Origin: Streptomyces celluloflavus
GTDB taxonomy: Bacteria; Actinomycetota; Actinomycetes; Streptomycetales; Streptomycetaceae
Reading direction: 5' to 3'
NCBI GenBank assembly: GCA_000720995.1
Contig: JOEL01000049.1
Location: 1-49,759 of the forward strand
Length of the DNA: 49,759 nucleotides
The notes below the pieces were generated by a model. The model searched no databases and was not told the DNA's origin. It saw only the letters and a program-made list of their open reading frames with translations. The position numbers and the translations under genes are program-made. Of this stretch, positions 8,645 through 17,544 are shown one piece after another (the first letter of the stretch is position 1; each line of letters begins with the position of its first letter).

Positions 8645-10015
8645 TCAGCCGGTGGTGACGGCACGGACCGTGGCGCGCGCCTCCTCCCACGGGACGGGGG
8701 TGGCGACGACCGCGCGCAGGGCCCGCAGCTGGCGGGGCGGGAGCCCGGCGGCCAGCACGCCGACGGCGGTGCCGCCCCGGCCGAAGAGGGCGACGGTACG
8801 GCGCTCGGCCCGGTCCAGGACGGTGGTCTCGACCTGGTCGGCGCCGTCGGTCAGCCCGTACGCCTGGATCTTGATGTCGTACTGGTCGGACCAGAAGTAC
8901 GGCACGGGGGCGAAGGGGCGGCGCTCCTGGGCGGGCGCGGGGGCCTCGTCCGCGGTGGTGGTCGCCGCGGTGTCCGTGGCCGGGTCGGTCCCGGCGGCCG
9001 CCCGGGTCTCCTCGGCCAGTTCGGCCAGCAGGTTGCGGGCGGCGGCCATGCCCTGCTCGGTGGCGTTCAGCCGGTGCTCGAAGCGGAGCGGCAGGCCGTG
9101 CGCCGGATGGTCCCAGCGGGCCACGTCGCCCGCGGCGTAGATGCCGGGGGCGGCGGCGCAGTACGCGTCGCAGCGCAGCCCGTCGGTGGTGTCCAGCGCC
9201 GGGTCGCCGCGCAGCCAGCCGACGGCGGGCTCGGAACCGATGGCGAGCAGCACGGTGTCGGCGGGCAGCCGGGTGCCGTCGGTCAGCCGCACGGCGGTGA
9301 CCGCCGGTCCGCCCGGTGCGTCGCCGGTCCCGGCCGCCGCCCCTTCCGCCGCCGCTGCCCCCTCTGCGGACGTCGTCTCGAATCCGTCCACGGCGCCGGT
9401 GACCAGCCGTACGCCCCGCGCGCGGTGTTCCTCGGCGAGCAGTGCGCCGACCTCGGCGCCGACGGTCCGGGCCATCGGCACCGGGCCGCGGCCGACGAGG
9501 GTGACGTCATGGCCCAACTCCCGTGCCACCGCGGCGGCTTCGCAGCCGAGTACGCCGTTGCCGACGACCACCAGCCGCCGGCCGGGGCCCGCCAGCCGGG
9601 CGCGCAGGGCCAGCGCGTCGTCGAGGGTACGCAGGGTGTGCACCCCGGCGATCCGGTCGGCGCCGGGCAGGGTGCGGGCCACGACACCGGTCGCGATGAT
9701 CACCCCGGCACAGTCGAGCCGCTCGCCGCTGTCGAGCGTGAGGGTGCGGGTGGCCGTGTCGAGGCCGGTCGCCCGGGTGCCGAGCCGCAGGTCCAGGCCG
9801 AGCGGGTCGAGCTGCTCGGTGGTGCGCAGCAGCAGCCGCTCGGACTCCCAGACGCCGTGCAGCAGCTGCTTGGACAACGGCGGCCGGTCGTAGGGCAGAT
9901 GGGGTTCGTCGCCGATGAGGGTCAGCGGGCCGCGCCAGCCGAAGCGGCGCAGCGCCTCGACGGCGGCGAGCCCGGCCGCGGCGGCGCCGACGACAGCGAT
10001 GGGCCGGGCGGTCAT
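8645..10015 (-). CDS. FAD-dependent ferredoxin reductase
   Basis: This 456-residue flavoprotein belongs to the rhodocoxin/putidaredoxin reductase family that passes electrons from NAD(P)H to a ferredoxin. The FAD-binding N-terminus reads IAVVGAAAAGLAAVEAL, then PYDRPPLSKQLL. The NAD(P)H site is VVVGNGVLGCEAAA, and the distal FAD motif is GIYAAGDVARWDH. The C-terminal reductase domain (VPYFWSDQYDIKIQAYG) is preceded by an Ala/Thr-rich low-complexity insert of about 30 residues. The start at 10015 overlaps the ferredoxin stop by 4 bp. The partner is therefore very likely the upstream ferredoxin, feeding the P450. Confidence 0.9.
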   Translation of the reverse strand: MTARPIAVVGAAAAGLAAVEALRRFGWRGPLTLIGDEPHLPYDRPPLSKQLLHGVWESERLLLRTTEQLDPLGLDLRLGTRATGLDTATRTLTLDSGERLDCAGVIIATGVVARTLPGADRIAGVHTLRTLDDALALRARLAGPGRRLVVVGNGVLGCEAAAVARELGHDVTLVGRGPVPMARTVGAEVGALLAEEHRARGVRLVTGAVDGFETTSAEGAAAAEGAAAGTGDAPGGPAVTAVRLTDGTRLPADTVLLAIGSEPAVGWLRGDPALDTTDGLRCDAYCAAAPGIYAAGDVARWDHPAHGLPLRFEHRLNATEQGMAAARNLLAELAEETRAAAGTDPATDTAATTTADEAPAPAQERRPFAPVPYFWSDQYDIKIQAYGLTDGADQVETTVLDRAERRTVALFGRGGTAVGVLAAGLPPRQLRALRAVVATPVPWEEARATVRAVTTG

Positions 10016-10206
10016 GCGTGGATCCCGATGACGGCGGCCGGGCAGATGGCGGCCGCCTCGCGGACCGCGTCGTGCCGCTCGGCGGGCGGTTCGGCGTCGA
10101 GGAGGACGACCACGCCGTCCTCGTCGCGCTGGTCGAAGACCTCGGGCGCGATCAGTACGCACTGGCCGGCGCCGCAGCACGCGTCGGCGTCAAGAGTGAT
10201 CTTCAT
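10012..10206 (-). CDS. Small [3Fe-4S] ferredoxin paired with CYP105-type P450
   Basis: The 64-residue protein is the size and pattern of actinomycete P450 ferredoxins. Cys10, Cys16 and Cys55 are the expected cluster ligands, in the motif CCGAGQC followed by LIAPEVFDQ and a C-terminal ICPAAVI. The neighbouring Cys11 occupies a position often held by another residue in [3Fe-4S] types. It is likely cytosolic and transfers electrons from the reductase encoded next to the P450. A GGGAG box precedes ATG 10206, and the stop overlaps the reductase start. Confidence 0.92.
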   Translation of the reverse strand: MKITLDADACCGAGQCVLIAPEVFDQRDEDGVVVLLDAEPPAERHDAVREAAAICPAAVIGIHA

Positions 10207-10264
10207 GGCGGAAAGCTCCCGTCGGAGGTGAGGTGGAAAGGTAACCGGGGTACGGGTGAGCCGC

Positions 10265-10311
10265 CCGGCGTCACGAGGTGACGCCGGTGTGTGCCCATGT
10301 CACCAGGTGAC
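10265..10311. repeat. Two GTCAC-based dyads between P450 and ferredoxin genes
   Basis: A perfect 10-bp stem (10265-10274 with 10278-10287) with a 3-base centre is followed by GTCACC-A-GGTGAC at 10299-10311, which overlaps the P450 stop codon. Both dyads share the GTCAC/GTGAC core. They could attenuate or stabilise the P450-ferredoxin message, or bind a regulator. There is no U-tract. Confidence 0.45.
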
Positions 10312-11565
10312 GGGCAGCGCGTGACAGCCATAGATCGACATATCGGTACGGAACGGAATCTCCTCGACCGGTACGGCGGGCCGCATCGCGGGGAACCGGC
10401 GCAGCAACGTATCGATGACCACCTGGAGTTCGACACGGGCGAGCGCCTGGCCCAGGCACTGGTGGATGCCGTAGCCGAACGCGACATGGTGCTGGGCGTT
10501 GGGGCGGCCGGGGTCGAACCGGTCGGCGTCGGCGAAGACGCGGTCGTCGCGGTTGGCGGAGGCGACGGCCACCACGACGCCCTCACCGGCCCGGATGAGG
10601 TGCCCGTCGATCTCGATATCGGCGGTGGCGGCCCGGCGCGGTCCGTTGCGGATGATGCTGTGGAAGCGCAGCAACTCCTCGACGGCGCCCCGGATCAGGG
10701 CGGGGTCCCGGCGGAGCCGGTCGGCGGCCTCCGGGTCGCGCATCAGGGTGAGGGCGCTGAGGCCGATCATGTTGGCGGTGGTCTCGTGCCCGGCGATCAG
10801 CAGCAGCGCGGCGAAGGCGGTCACATCGTCGTGGGTGATCTCGCCGGTCCGCTGCTGTTCGGTGATCAGCCGGCCGAGGATGTCGTCGCCGGGCGCCGCC
10901 CCCTTGGCGGTGACCAACCGGTCCAGATAGTCGCGGAGTTCGCCGCGGGCCGCCGCCCGCTCGGCGTCGGGCACGGCGCGGGCGAGCAGGGTGCCGGTGA
11001 GCCGCTGGAAGGTCTCGTGGTCGTCGTAGGGGACGCCCAGCAGCAGGCTGATGACCAGCGACGGGACGGGCAGTGCGAGCGCCTCGACGAGGTCCACCGG
11101 CCCGTCCGTCCGCTCCCGGGTCCGCTCCATCGCGTCGCACAGGTCATCCGTGAGGCGCTGGATCCGCGGGCGCAGCGCCTCGACGCGCTTGACCATGAAC
11201 TCCCGGGTGACCATCCGGCGCAGCCGGGTGTGCTCGGGCGGGTCCCGGCGGATGAACCCCCGGTTGTCGGTGTTGCCGCCGCCGGTCATACCACTGAGCG
11301 GGTAGCCGGGGACGGTGGGGTCGGAGCTGAAGCGGGTGTCGCCGAGAATCGCCCGGATGTCGGCGTAGCGGGTGGCCAGCCAGGCCCAGCTCCCGTCCGC
11401 GAGGGAGACCTTGGAGATCGGCTCCGTGGTGCGCAGCACGCCGAACGCGGTGTGCGGGTCGCCCCGGTCGAGCAGGTCCGCGTGCGGGGGCGGACCTGCG
11501 GGGCAGCCGCTCGGGGGCCGGACGGGCAGCGGTGCCGCGGCGGTGGGACGGGTCATTTCGCTCAT
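10300..11565 (-). CDS. Cytochrome P450, CYP105-like
   Basis: The 421-residue monooxygenase shows all P450 hallmarks: the oxygen-binding I-helix AGHETT at about residues 257-262, EELLR (ExxR) in the K-helix, and the haem loop FGYGIHQCLGQ with Cys370 as haem thiolate. The C-terminus SIYGCHALPVTW is characteristic of the CYP105 family, which oxidises macrolides, xenobiotics, terpenoids and fatty acids. Start ATG 11565 is chosen because GAGGAG lies a few bases upstream; in-frame ATGs at 11604 and 11556 are less supported. Ferredoxin and reductase genes follow on the same strand, giving a complete electron chain. A TetR gene lies upstream and a TGTAA-N2-TTACA dyad lies in the promoter region. Confidence 0.93.
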   Translation of the reverse strand: MSEMTRPTAAAPLPVRPPSGCPAGPPPHADLLDRGDPHTAFGVLRTTEPISKVSLADGSWAWLATRYADIRAILGDTRFSSDPTVPGYPLSGMTGGGNTDNRGFIRRDPPEHTRLRRMVTREFMVKRVEALRPRIQRLTDDLCDAMERTRERTDGPVDLVEALALPVPSLVISLLLGVPYDDHETFQRLTGTLLARAVPDAERAAARGELRDYLDRLVTAKGAAPGDDILGRLITEQQRTGEITHDDVTAFAALLLIAGHETTANMIGLSALTLMRDPEAADRLRRDPALIRGAVEELLRFHSIIRNGPRRAATADIEIDGHLIRAGEGVVVAVASANRDDRVFADADRFDPGRPNAQHHVAFGYGIHQCLGQALARVELQVVIDTLLRRFPAMRPAVPVEEIPFRTDMSIYGCHALPVTW

Positions 11566-11627
11566 CACGCTCCTCGCGCGCACACCGGCAGGGGCGTGCG
11601 CCATGGGTCGGACGTTCGCCTAACGCT

Positions 11628-11639
11628 TGTAAACTTACA
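11628..11639. promoter_or_regulatory. Operator candidate TGTAA-N2-TTACA upstream of the P450 gene
   Basis: TGTAAacTTACA is an AT-rich perfect dyad in otherwise very GC-rich DNA, about 60 bp upstream of the P450 start. The adjacent TetR-family gene makes it the obvious candidate binding site. The role is inferred. Confidence 0.5.
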
Positions 11640-11765
11640 CATGTATCGACCACCTAAACGGGTCGGGGTACGGGAAATGACGTTGCTTCAGTGCGCCGGT
11701 GGGTGACGGCGGGGCAGGGAGCGGGCCGGAGCCGACGGCACCCGGGGCTCGGCGTCCGGGGCCCG

Positions 11766-12432
<667 letters not shown>

Positions 12433-12530
12433 TGCCCTCCGGTCCCTTCCCTGGCCTGGTCGCCGTGGTGCGTCACCAGGGTTTCACACCGGGGCGGCCG
12501 GGCATACGCGCGCACCGGCCGGGCCCGTGG

Positions 12531-13676
12531 TCATCTCCCCATCGTCAGCCCGTCCGCCGCGGCGCCCCGGCTGAGGACCGCCTTCTTGATCTTCTTGCGG
12601 ACGTCGGCGTGGCCGCGGGTCCTGGTGAGATCGACCACCCGCACCTTCGGCCGCTGCACGACGAGTTGCGGGAAGTACTCGGCCTCGGTGACCTGCCAGC
12701 GTTCGCCCTCCTCGTCGGGCGGGACGAACCGGAAGCGGGCGATGGTGCCCCAGTTGCCCTGCGGTTTCCGCATGGCGCCGGAGAGCTGGTCGCCCAGACC
12801 GTAGACGACCCAGGTGCCGTTGACCTTCTCGTACGGCTGCGGGGTGTGCGCATGGGCGCCGATGACCAGGTCGATATCGGGGCGGCCGTCGGTCTGTGAG
12901 GCGGTCAGCGCGTGGGCGAGCCTGATCTGCTGCTCGTTGGGGGCGGTCCGGTACTCGGTGCCCCAGTGCGGGCTGACCACCACGACATCGGCACCGGCCC
13001 GGCGGGCCGCCCGCGCGTCCGCGATGATCTTCTGCTCGTCGAGGAGGTTCACCGTCCACGGGGCGGCCGCCGGGCGCTGCGCGCCGCCGGTGCCATAGGT
13101 GTACGAGAGCTGGGCCACCCGCGCACCGTGGGTCCGCAGCAGCGCGGGGCGGGCGCCCTCGGCGGCGCTGCGGGCCGAGCCGGCGTGCCGCAGCCCGACC
13201 GTCTCCAGGACCTTCAGGGTGTGGCGTACGCCGGGGACGCCGCGGTCCAGGGCGTGTTCGGAGGCGGTGGCGCAGGAGTCGAAGCCGGTCGCCTTGAGGG
13301 CGGTGGCGAGCTGCGGCGGCGCCTGGGCGGTGAACGGTCCGGACAGCGGGCCGATCGGGGTCTCCAGCTGGCACAGTGCGAGATCCGCGGCGGAGATCAC
13401 CGGCCGCACGCCCGCCAGGATCGGCCGGTAGTCGTACTCGGCGTCCTGGTCCGGTACGTCGTCATGTGCCGTGCGGAGTACGGCGGGGTGCGACGCGATG
13501 ATGTCCCCGGAGGCGACCAGGGTGAACGGCCGCTGGTGGGCGACACGGGACACGGGGGCGCCCGCGTTGCCGCGCGGCCTGGGCGCCGGGGGCGGCGGGG
13601 CGAGGTGCGGGCCGCCGCAGGCCACGGCGAGTGCGGCGAGCACGGCGAGGGCCGCACAGCGGGGGTACGCGCTCAT
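12531..13676 (-). CDS. CapA-family lipoprotein (poly-gamma-glutamate synthesis type metallophosphatase fold)
   Basis: This 381-residue protein has an N-terminal lipoprotein signal (hydrophobic stretch ending AVAC, Cys about residue 20) followed by a Pro-rich linker. The CapA-type domain shows the calcineurin-like metal-site motifs SGDIIA, SEHALDRG, SPHWGTEY and GAHAHTPQPYE. CapA proteins are cell-surface factors associated with poly-gamma-glutamate or other wall-linked polymers; many Streptomyces copies stand alone, as here, without CapBC. The start was set at ATG 13676 to leave a compact signal peptide. ATG 13700 is a possible alternative, and neither has a clear ribosome site. It is divergent from the APH-type gene. 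Confidence 0.82.
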   Translation of the reverse strand: MSAYPRCAALAVLAALAVACGGPHLAPPPPAPRPRGNAGAPVSRVAHQRPFTLVASGDIIASHPAVLRTAHDDVPDQDAEYDYRPILAGVRPVISAADLALCQLETPIGPLSGPFTAQAPPQLATALKATGFDSCATASEHALDRGVPGVRHTLKVLETVGLRHAGSARSAAEGARPALLRTHGARVAQLSYTYGTGGAQRPAAAPWTVNLLDEQKIIADARAARRAGADVVVVSPHWGTEYRTAPNEQQIRLAHALTASQTDGRPDIDLVIGAHAHTPQPYEKVNGTWVVYGLGDQLSGAMRKPQGNWGTIARFRFVPPDEEGERWQVTEAEYFPQLVVQRPKVRVVDLTRTRGHADVRKKIKKAVLSRGAAADGLTMGR

Positions 13677-13873
13677 GCCCGAACACTTACCAGCAGTCAT
13701 ACGTATGAAGAGCGATCTCGCGGCGGTGTCCGGGACGATCCCCTCGTACGGCCCTGCGCGGGCCGGGGGTCCGGCCGCCGCGGCCCCGGCACATCGCCGC
13801 GCGCCCGGCCGTCCCCGTACCCGCCGCCGGGCCCGGCGCCGCAGCCCCGGCGGCCCGTCGCTACGCTGCCCCG

Positions 13874-14821
13874 ATGGCCCGCACCCCGCACGACGAAGAC
13901 CGCTTCCCCGCCCAACTGCCCGTGGTCGCACAGCTGGGGCGGTCCCCGTCCGGGCGGGCCTGGCTCGACCGGCTGCCGGGGATCGTCCGGGAGGTCGAGG
14001 AGCGGTGGGAGCTGCGGCTCGGCGCCCCGTTCCACGGCGGCAGTTGCTCCTGGGTGGCGCCGTGCGAACGGCCCGACGGCTCGCCCGCGGTGCTCAAGGT
14101 GACCTGGCCGCACCGCGAGGCCGAGGGGGAGGCACCCGGACTGCGCGCCTGGGACGGCGCGGGCGCCGTACGGCTGCACCGCTGGGACCGCGAGCGCGGC
14201 GCGCTGCTGATCGAACGGTGCACACCGGGCACCCCGCTCACCGGCCACCCGCTGCCGCCCGCCGAGCGGCTGGCGCTCGCCGCCGGTCTGCTGCGCGACC
14301 TGTGGGCCGCGCCCGCGCCGCCGGAGGGCGAGCTGGAGCGGGTGGATCTGGTGTGCGCCGAGTGGGCCGATGTGCTCCAGGAGCGGATGATCCGGCTGCG
14401 GCCCGGCTACGATCCGGGGCTGGTCGCGCTCGGCGCGGACCTGCTGCGCACCCTCCCGGCGACGGCCGCCCGCGAGGTCGTGGTGCACGGCGACTTCAAC
14501 CCCGGCAATGTGCTGGCGGCCGAGCGCCTGCCGTGGCTGGCGATCGACCCCAAACCGATGGCCGGCGACCCGGCGTACGACCCGTGGCCGCTGCTGATGC
14601 AGATCGACGACCCGTTCGCGCACCCGGACCCGCGGCCGGTGCTCCGCGACCGCTACGCGCTGGTCGCCGAGGTGCTGGACGAGGATCCGGCGCGGCTGCT
14701 GGCCTGGTCGGTGGCGCGGGGCGTGGAGAGCGCACTGTGGTACGCGGACACGGACGATCCCGAGGCCGGGGCAGGGGAGTTGGCGCGGGCGCGGGTGCTC
14801 GCGGAGCTGGCCGGATACTGA
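13874..14821 (+). CDS. Aminoglycoside phosphotransferase (APH(6)-like) family kinase
   Basis: The 315-residue protein carries the APH catalytic loop VVHGDFNPGN with Asp207 as catalytic base, and the metal-binding segment AIDPKPMAGDPAYD. The nucleotide-binding lysine is in PAVLKVTW. The overall layout resembles streptomycin 6-phosphotransferases, which detoxify streptomycin by ATP-dependent phosphorylation. Chromosomal Streptomyces homologues often act on unknown small molecules, so resistance should not be assumed. ATG 13874 fits the conserved N-terminus; no strong ribosome site is visible. No antibiotic cluster adjoins it. Confidence 0.82.
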   Translation: MARTPHDEDRFPAQLPVVAQLGRSPSGRAWLDRLPGIVREVEERWELRLGAPFHGGSCSWVAPCERPDGSPAVLKVTWPHREAEGEAPGLRAWDGAGAVRLHRWDRERGALLIERCTPGTPLTGHPLPPAERLALAAGLLRDLWAAPAPPEGELERVDLVCAEWADVLQERMIRLRPGYDPGLVALGADLLRTLPATAAREVVVHGDFNPGNVLAAERLPWLAIDPKPMAGDPAYDPWPLLMQIDDPFAHPDPRPVLRDRYALVAEVLDEDPARLLAWSVARGVESALWYADTDDPEAGAGELARARVLAELAGY

Positions 14822-14964
14822 CCGGCGGGGGTGGGAGCCGGGGCGGCTCGGCGGACCGCCCCGCCCCGCACCAGGAGCGTCCCGACGTGGTGAACGAGGT
14901 CCTCGCCCGGCTGTGGCAGGGCTGACCCGGGCCGCGCCCTGTATCGGACACCCACCCTCTTGAC

Positions 14965-15099
14965 ATCCGAGGTATCCGCCTGAAGGAGGCGCAACGGCCG
15001 CCAATTAGGCATCCCCCTCGCCCTGTTGGCGTGAGTTCATCCGATGTTTGTGGTGCCGGAGGTCTTCCGGAACCCCGGGGCTGCCTGCACTATGCGGGG
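14965..15099 (+). promoter_or_regulatory. Promoter module shared with the GH29 gene, upstream of the GH95-like operon
   Basis: The 310-bp gap before the GH95-like gene contains four blocks also found, in the same order and spacing to within a base or two, before the GH29 gene. They are ATCCGAGGT (14965-14973), ATCCGATGTTT (15039-15049), CCGGAGGTCTTCCGG (15056-15070) and CCTGCACTATGCGGGG (15084-15099). CACTAT in the last block, 17 bp after TTCCGG, is a plausible -10/-35 pair. The TCCGAGGT/TCCGATGT words look like repeated operator half-sites. Confidence 0.65.
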
Positions 15100-15131
15100 G
15101 GAGTTCAGGGACGAGACCCGGAGGCGCCGCC

Positions 15132-17450
15132 ATGACCGATCTCTCGCGAAGAGCTTTCACCGGTGCGGCGGTCGCCGGCACCGCCGGCGCCTGGGCCGCC
15201 GGATCCGGCGCCACCTGGGCCGCCACCGGCCGGGGCACCACCGCGGCCCCGCACCCGGACCCGTACGAATCCGCCGTCCGCGCCGCCGCCATGACGTGGC
15301 GCAGGCTGCCGGACGGCTGGCAGCAGGCGCCGTTCCTCGCCGACGGGCGGCTCGGCTGCCAGATCTACGCGGGCCCCACGCCCAACACCCTGAAGGTGAT
15401 GCTCAGCCATACCGAGGTCCAGGACCAGCGCGGCCAATGGCGGGCCGGGATCGGCTACTCGCGGCTGCCCATCGGGTACTTCACGCTCACCCTCGCCGGG
15501 ACCGTCACCGCCGTGGACTGGTCACTGGACCTGTGGGACGCGGAGCTGCGCGGCACCGTCACCACCACCCGCGGCAGTGTCCGCCTCGCCGCGCTGGTGC
15601 ACACCGCCCGTTCCGCGCTGCTGCTCTCGACGCGGCCGAGCGCGGGCGAGTCCGGCGCGGCCTGGTCGTTCACCTGGCTGACCGCGGCGACCACCCGCAC
15701 CTCCGGCAGACCGGCCGACTACACCCCCAACCCCGACCCCCGCACCGCCACCACGGACGCCACCCGGGTCGTCGAGCAGCCACTGCTGGCCGGCGGCGGC
15801 TGGAGCACCGCCTGGCGCGAGCGCCGGGTCGGCTCCGACCGGCTGCTCGCCGCCCATCTCGTCTACCGCTCCCCCGGCGACCCGGCCGCGACGACGCGGG
15901 AGGCCGTCCGGGCGGTCGCCGCGACCCTCGCCGCCGACCCGGACCGGCTGGTCGCCGAGCACCGCGCCTGGTGGCACGCCTACTACCGGCGCAGTCTGCT
16001 GTCGGTGCCGGACAAGCGGCTCCAGAGCTTCTACCTGATCCAGCTCTACAAGCTCGGCTCGGCCACCCGCGCCGACGGTCCCGCGCTGTCGGAGTGGGGT
16101 CCGTGGTTCCCGGAGACCGGCAACAACTGGACCGGGCTGTGGTGGAACCTCAACGTCCAGATCGCCTCCACCGGCTACCTCGGCACGAACCACCTCGAAC
16201 TCGACTCGGTGACCGCCGCGTTCCGCCGCTTCGAGGCGAACCTGCCGCTCTCCGTACCACCCGCCTACCGCGACGGGCAGAGCTACGCACTCGGCCATCC
16301 CTCCGACTGGCAGCTGCGGGCCGGGGAGTGGAACGTGGGCGTACCGGGCTCCGGCCGGATCTCCGACAACTTCGGCAATCTGACCTGGGGCCTGCACAAC
16401 GTCTGGCTGGCGTACCGCCACACCATGGACCGCGCGATCCTGCGCGATGTGCTCTTCCCCGTCCTCGCCAGGGCGCTGAACTTCTACGACCACTTCCTGC
16501 ACGAGGGCGGCGACGGCCGTCTGCACCTGCCCACCACCCGTTCCCCCGAGTACGCCGACGCCGCCGACTGCACCTACGACCTCTCCCTCATCCGCTGGGC
16601 GGCCCGCACCCTGCTCGACGCGGCGCGCACCCTGCGGATCGCGGACCCGCGCGCCGGGCGCCGGCGGGAGATCGCCACCCGCCTGGTCCCCTACGCACAG
16701 GATCCGGCCGACGGTGTGCTGATCGGCGCGGACGTCCCGCTCGCCGCCTCGCACCGCCACCACTCGCATCTGCTGTGGCTGTACCCGCTGCGCGAACGGG
16801 TCTGGGACCGGCCCGCCGACCGGGACCTGATGCGCCGGAGCTTCGCGCACTGGGCCGGGATGCGCGACAGCTGGCACGGCTACAGCTACGCCGTGTCCTC
16901 CTCGATGTCGTCGGTGATGGGCGCGCCGGAGCAGGCGCTGGACCTGCTGACGTATTTCACCGACCGGAACACCGCCGCGGACTGTCAGCTGACCGAGAAC
17001 ACGATGTACCGGGAGGGGAAGAACTTCGCGCTGGAGAGCCCGCTGACGGGGGTGCAGTCGATGCTCGACATGGTGCTCCAGGGGCACGGCGGGGTACTGA
17101 AGGTCTTTCCCTCGGTCTCCCGCCGGTGGCCCGATGTCTCCTTCGCGTCGCTGCGCACACAGGGCGCGTTCCTGGTGGACGCCGACCGGTCCGCGGGGCG
17201 GACCCGCTGGGTACGGGTGCACAGCGAGGCGGGTGCGCCGCTGGTGCTGGAGCACGGTATCGAGGGCGCGTGCACGGTGTCCGACGGCCGGGGCCGGCCG
17301 CTGCCGTGGCGCTCCGCCGGGCCGGGCCGGATCGCCGTCGGCCTGCCGCGCGGCGGTACGGCGTTCGTCGCGCCGCGGGGCACCGACCCGGATGCCGGTC
17401 CGCGCGAGGTGCCGGCCACGGGCCCGGCCCGGCCCTGGGGCCTGCCGTGA
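15132..17450 (+). CDS. Tat-exported GH95-like glycoside hydrolase (probable alpha-fucosidase type), copy A
   Basis: This 772-residue protein has a twin-arginine signal (LSRRAFTGAAVAG) and an Ala-rich cleavage region near residue 30. The core resembles GH95, inverting enzymes that remove alpha-1,2-fucose or alpha-galactose. It has an N-x-N pair in WWNLNVQ (Asn339, Asn341), SPEY with Glu473 as candidate general acid, and ASHRHHSHLLWLYPL. At the position where I expect QSHDG in GH95 it reads QGHGG, so a catalytic aspartate appears to be glycine. Activity may differ from classic GH95. ATG 15132 follows GGAGG by 7 bases. It is the first gene of a three-gene rightward operon and shares a promoter module with the GH29 fucosidase gene. 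Confidence 0.72.
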   Translation: MTDLSRRAFTGAAVAGTAGAWAAGSGATWAATGRGTTAAPHPDPYESAVRAAAMTWRRLPDGWQQAPFLADGRLGCQIYAGPTPNTLKVMLSHTEVQDQRGQWRAGIGYSRLPIGYFTLTLAGTVTAVDWSLDLWDAELRGTVTTTRGSVRLAALVHTARSALLLSTRPSAGESGAAWSFTWLTAATTRTSGRPADYTPNPDPRTATTDATRVVEQPLLAGGGWSTAWRERRVGSDRLLAAHLVYRSPGDPAATTREAVRAVAATLAADPDRLVAEHRAWWHAYYRRSLLSVPDKRLQSFYLIQLYKLGSATRADGPALSEWGPWFPETGNNWTGLWWNLNVQIASTGYLGTNHLELDSVTAAFRRFEANLPLSVPPAYRDGQSYALGHPSDWQLRAGEWNVGVPGSGRISDNFGNLTWGLHNVWLAYRHTMDRAILRDVLFPVLARALNFYDHFLHEGGDGRLHLPTTRSPEYADAADCTYDLSLIRWAARTLLDAARTLRIADPRAGRRREIATRLVPYAQDPADGVLIGADVPLAASHRHHSHLLWLYPLRERVWDRPADRDLMRRSFAHWAGMRDSWHGYSYAVSSSMSSVMGAPEQALDLLTYFTDRNTAADCQLTENTMYREGKNFALESPLTGVQSMLDMVLQGHGGVLKVFPSVSRRWPDVSFASLRTQGAFLVDADRSAGRTRWVRVHSEAGAPLVLEHGIEGACTVSDGRGRPLPWRSAGPGRIAVGLPRGGTAFVAPRGTDPDAGPREVPATGPARPWGLP

Positions 17451-17544
17451 CCCCGCCCCGGCCGCCCCTCCCGTGCACCTGCTGCCGCCGTCTCGCCTCC
17501 GCCGCTCCTGCCTCCCCCGTCCCCCGCGCCGATGGAGAGTTCCG

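Noticed and set aside
6108-9140. A 1010-codon plus-strand frame antisense to the UvrA-like and ferredoxin reductase genes
   Set aside because: The opposite strand encodes unmistakable ABC ATPase and flavoprotein motifs. This frame is compositionally biased with no domain.
10012-11565. Secondary-metabolite cluster centred on the P450
   Set aside because: There is no PKS, NRPS, terpene cyclase or RiPP precursor nearby. The set is a stand-alone P450 electron chain.
13874-14821. Streptomycin resistance gene
   Set aside because: The fold and APH(6)-like layout are clear, but substrate cannot be inferred and there is no producer cluster, so I kept a family-level call.
14960-14965. TTGACA as a -35 box for the GH95-like operon
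   Set aside because: No acceptable -10 lies 16-19 bp downstream. The conserved block at 15084-15099 is a better promoter candidate.
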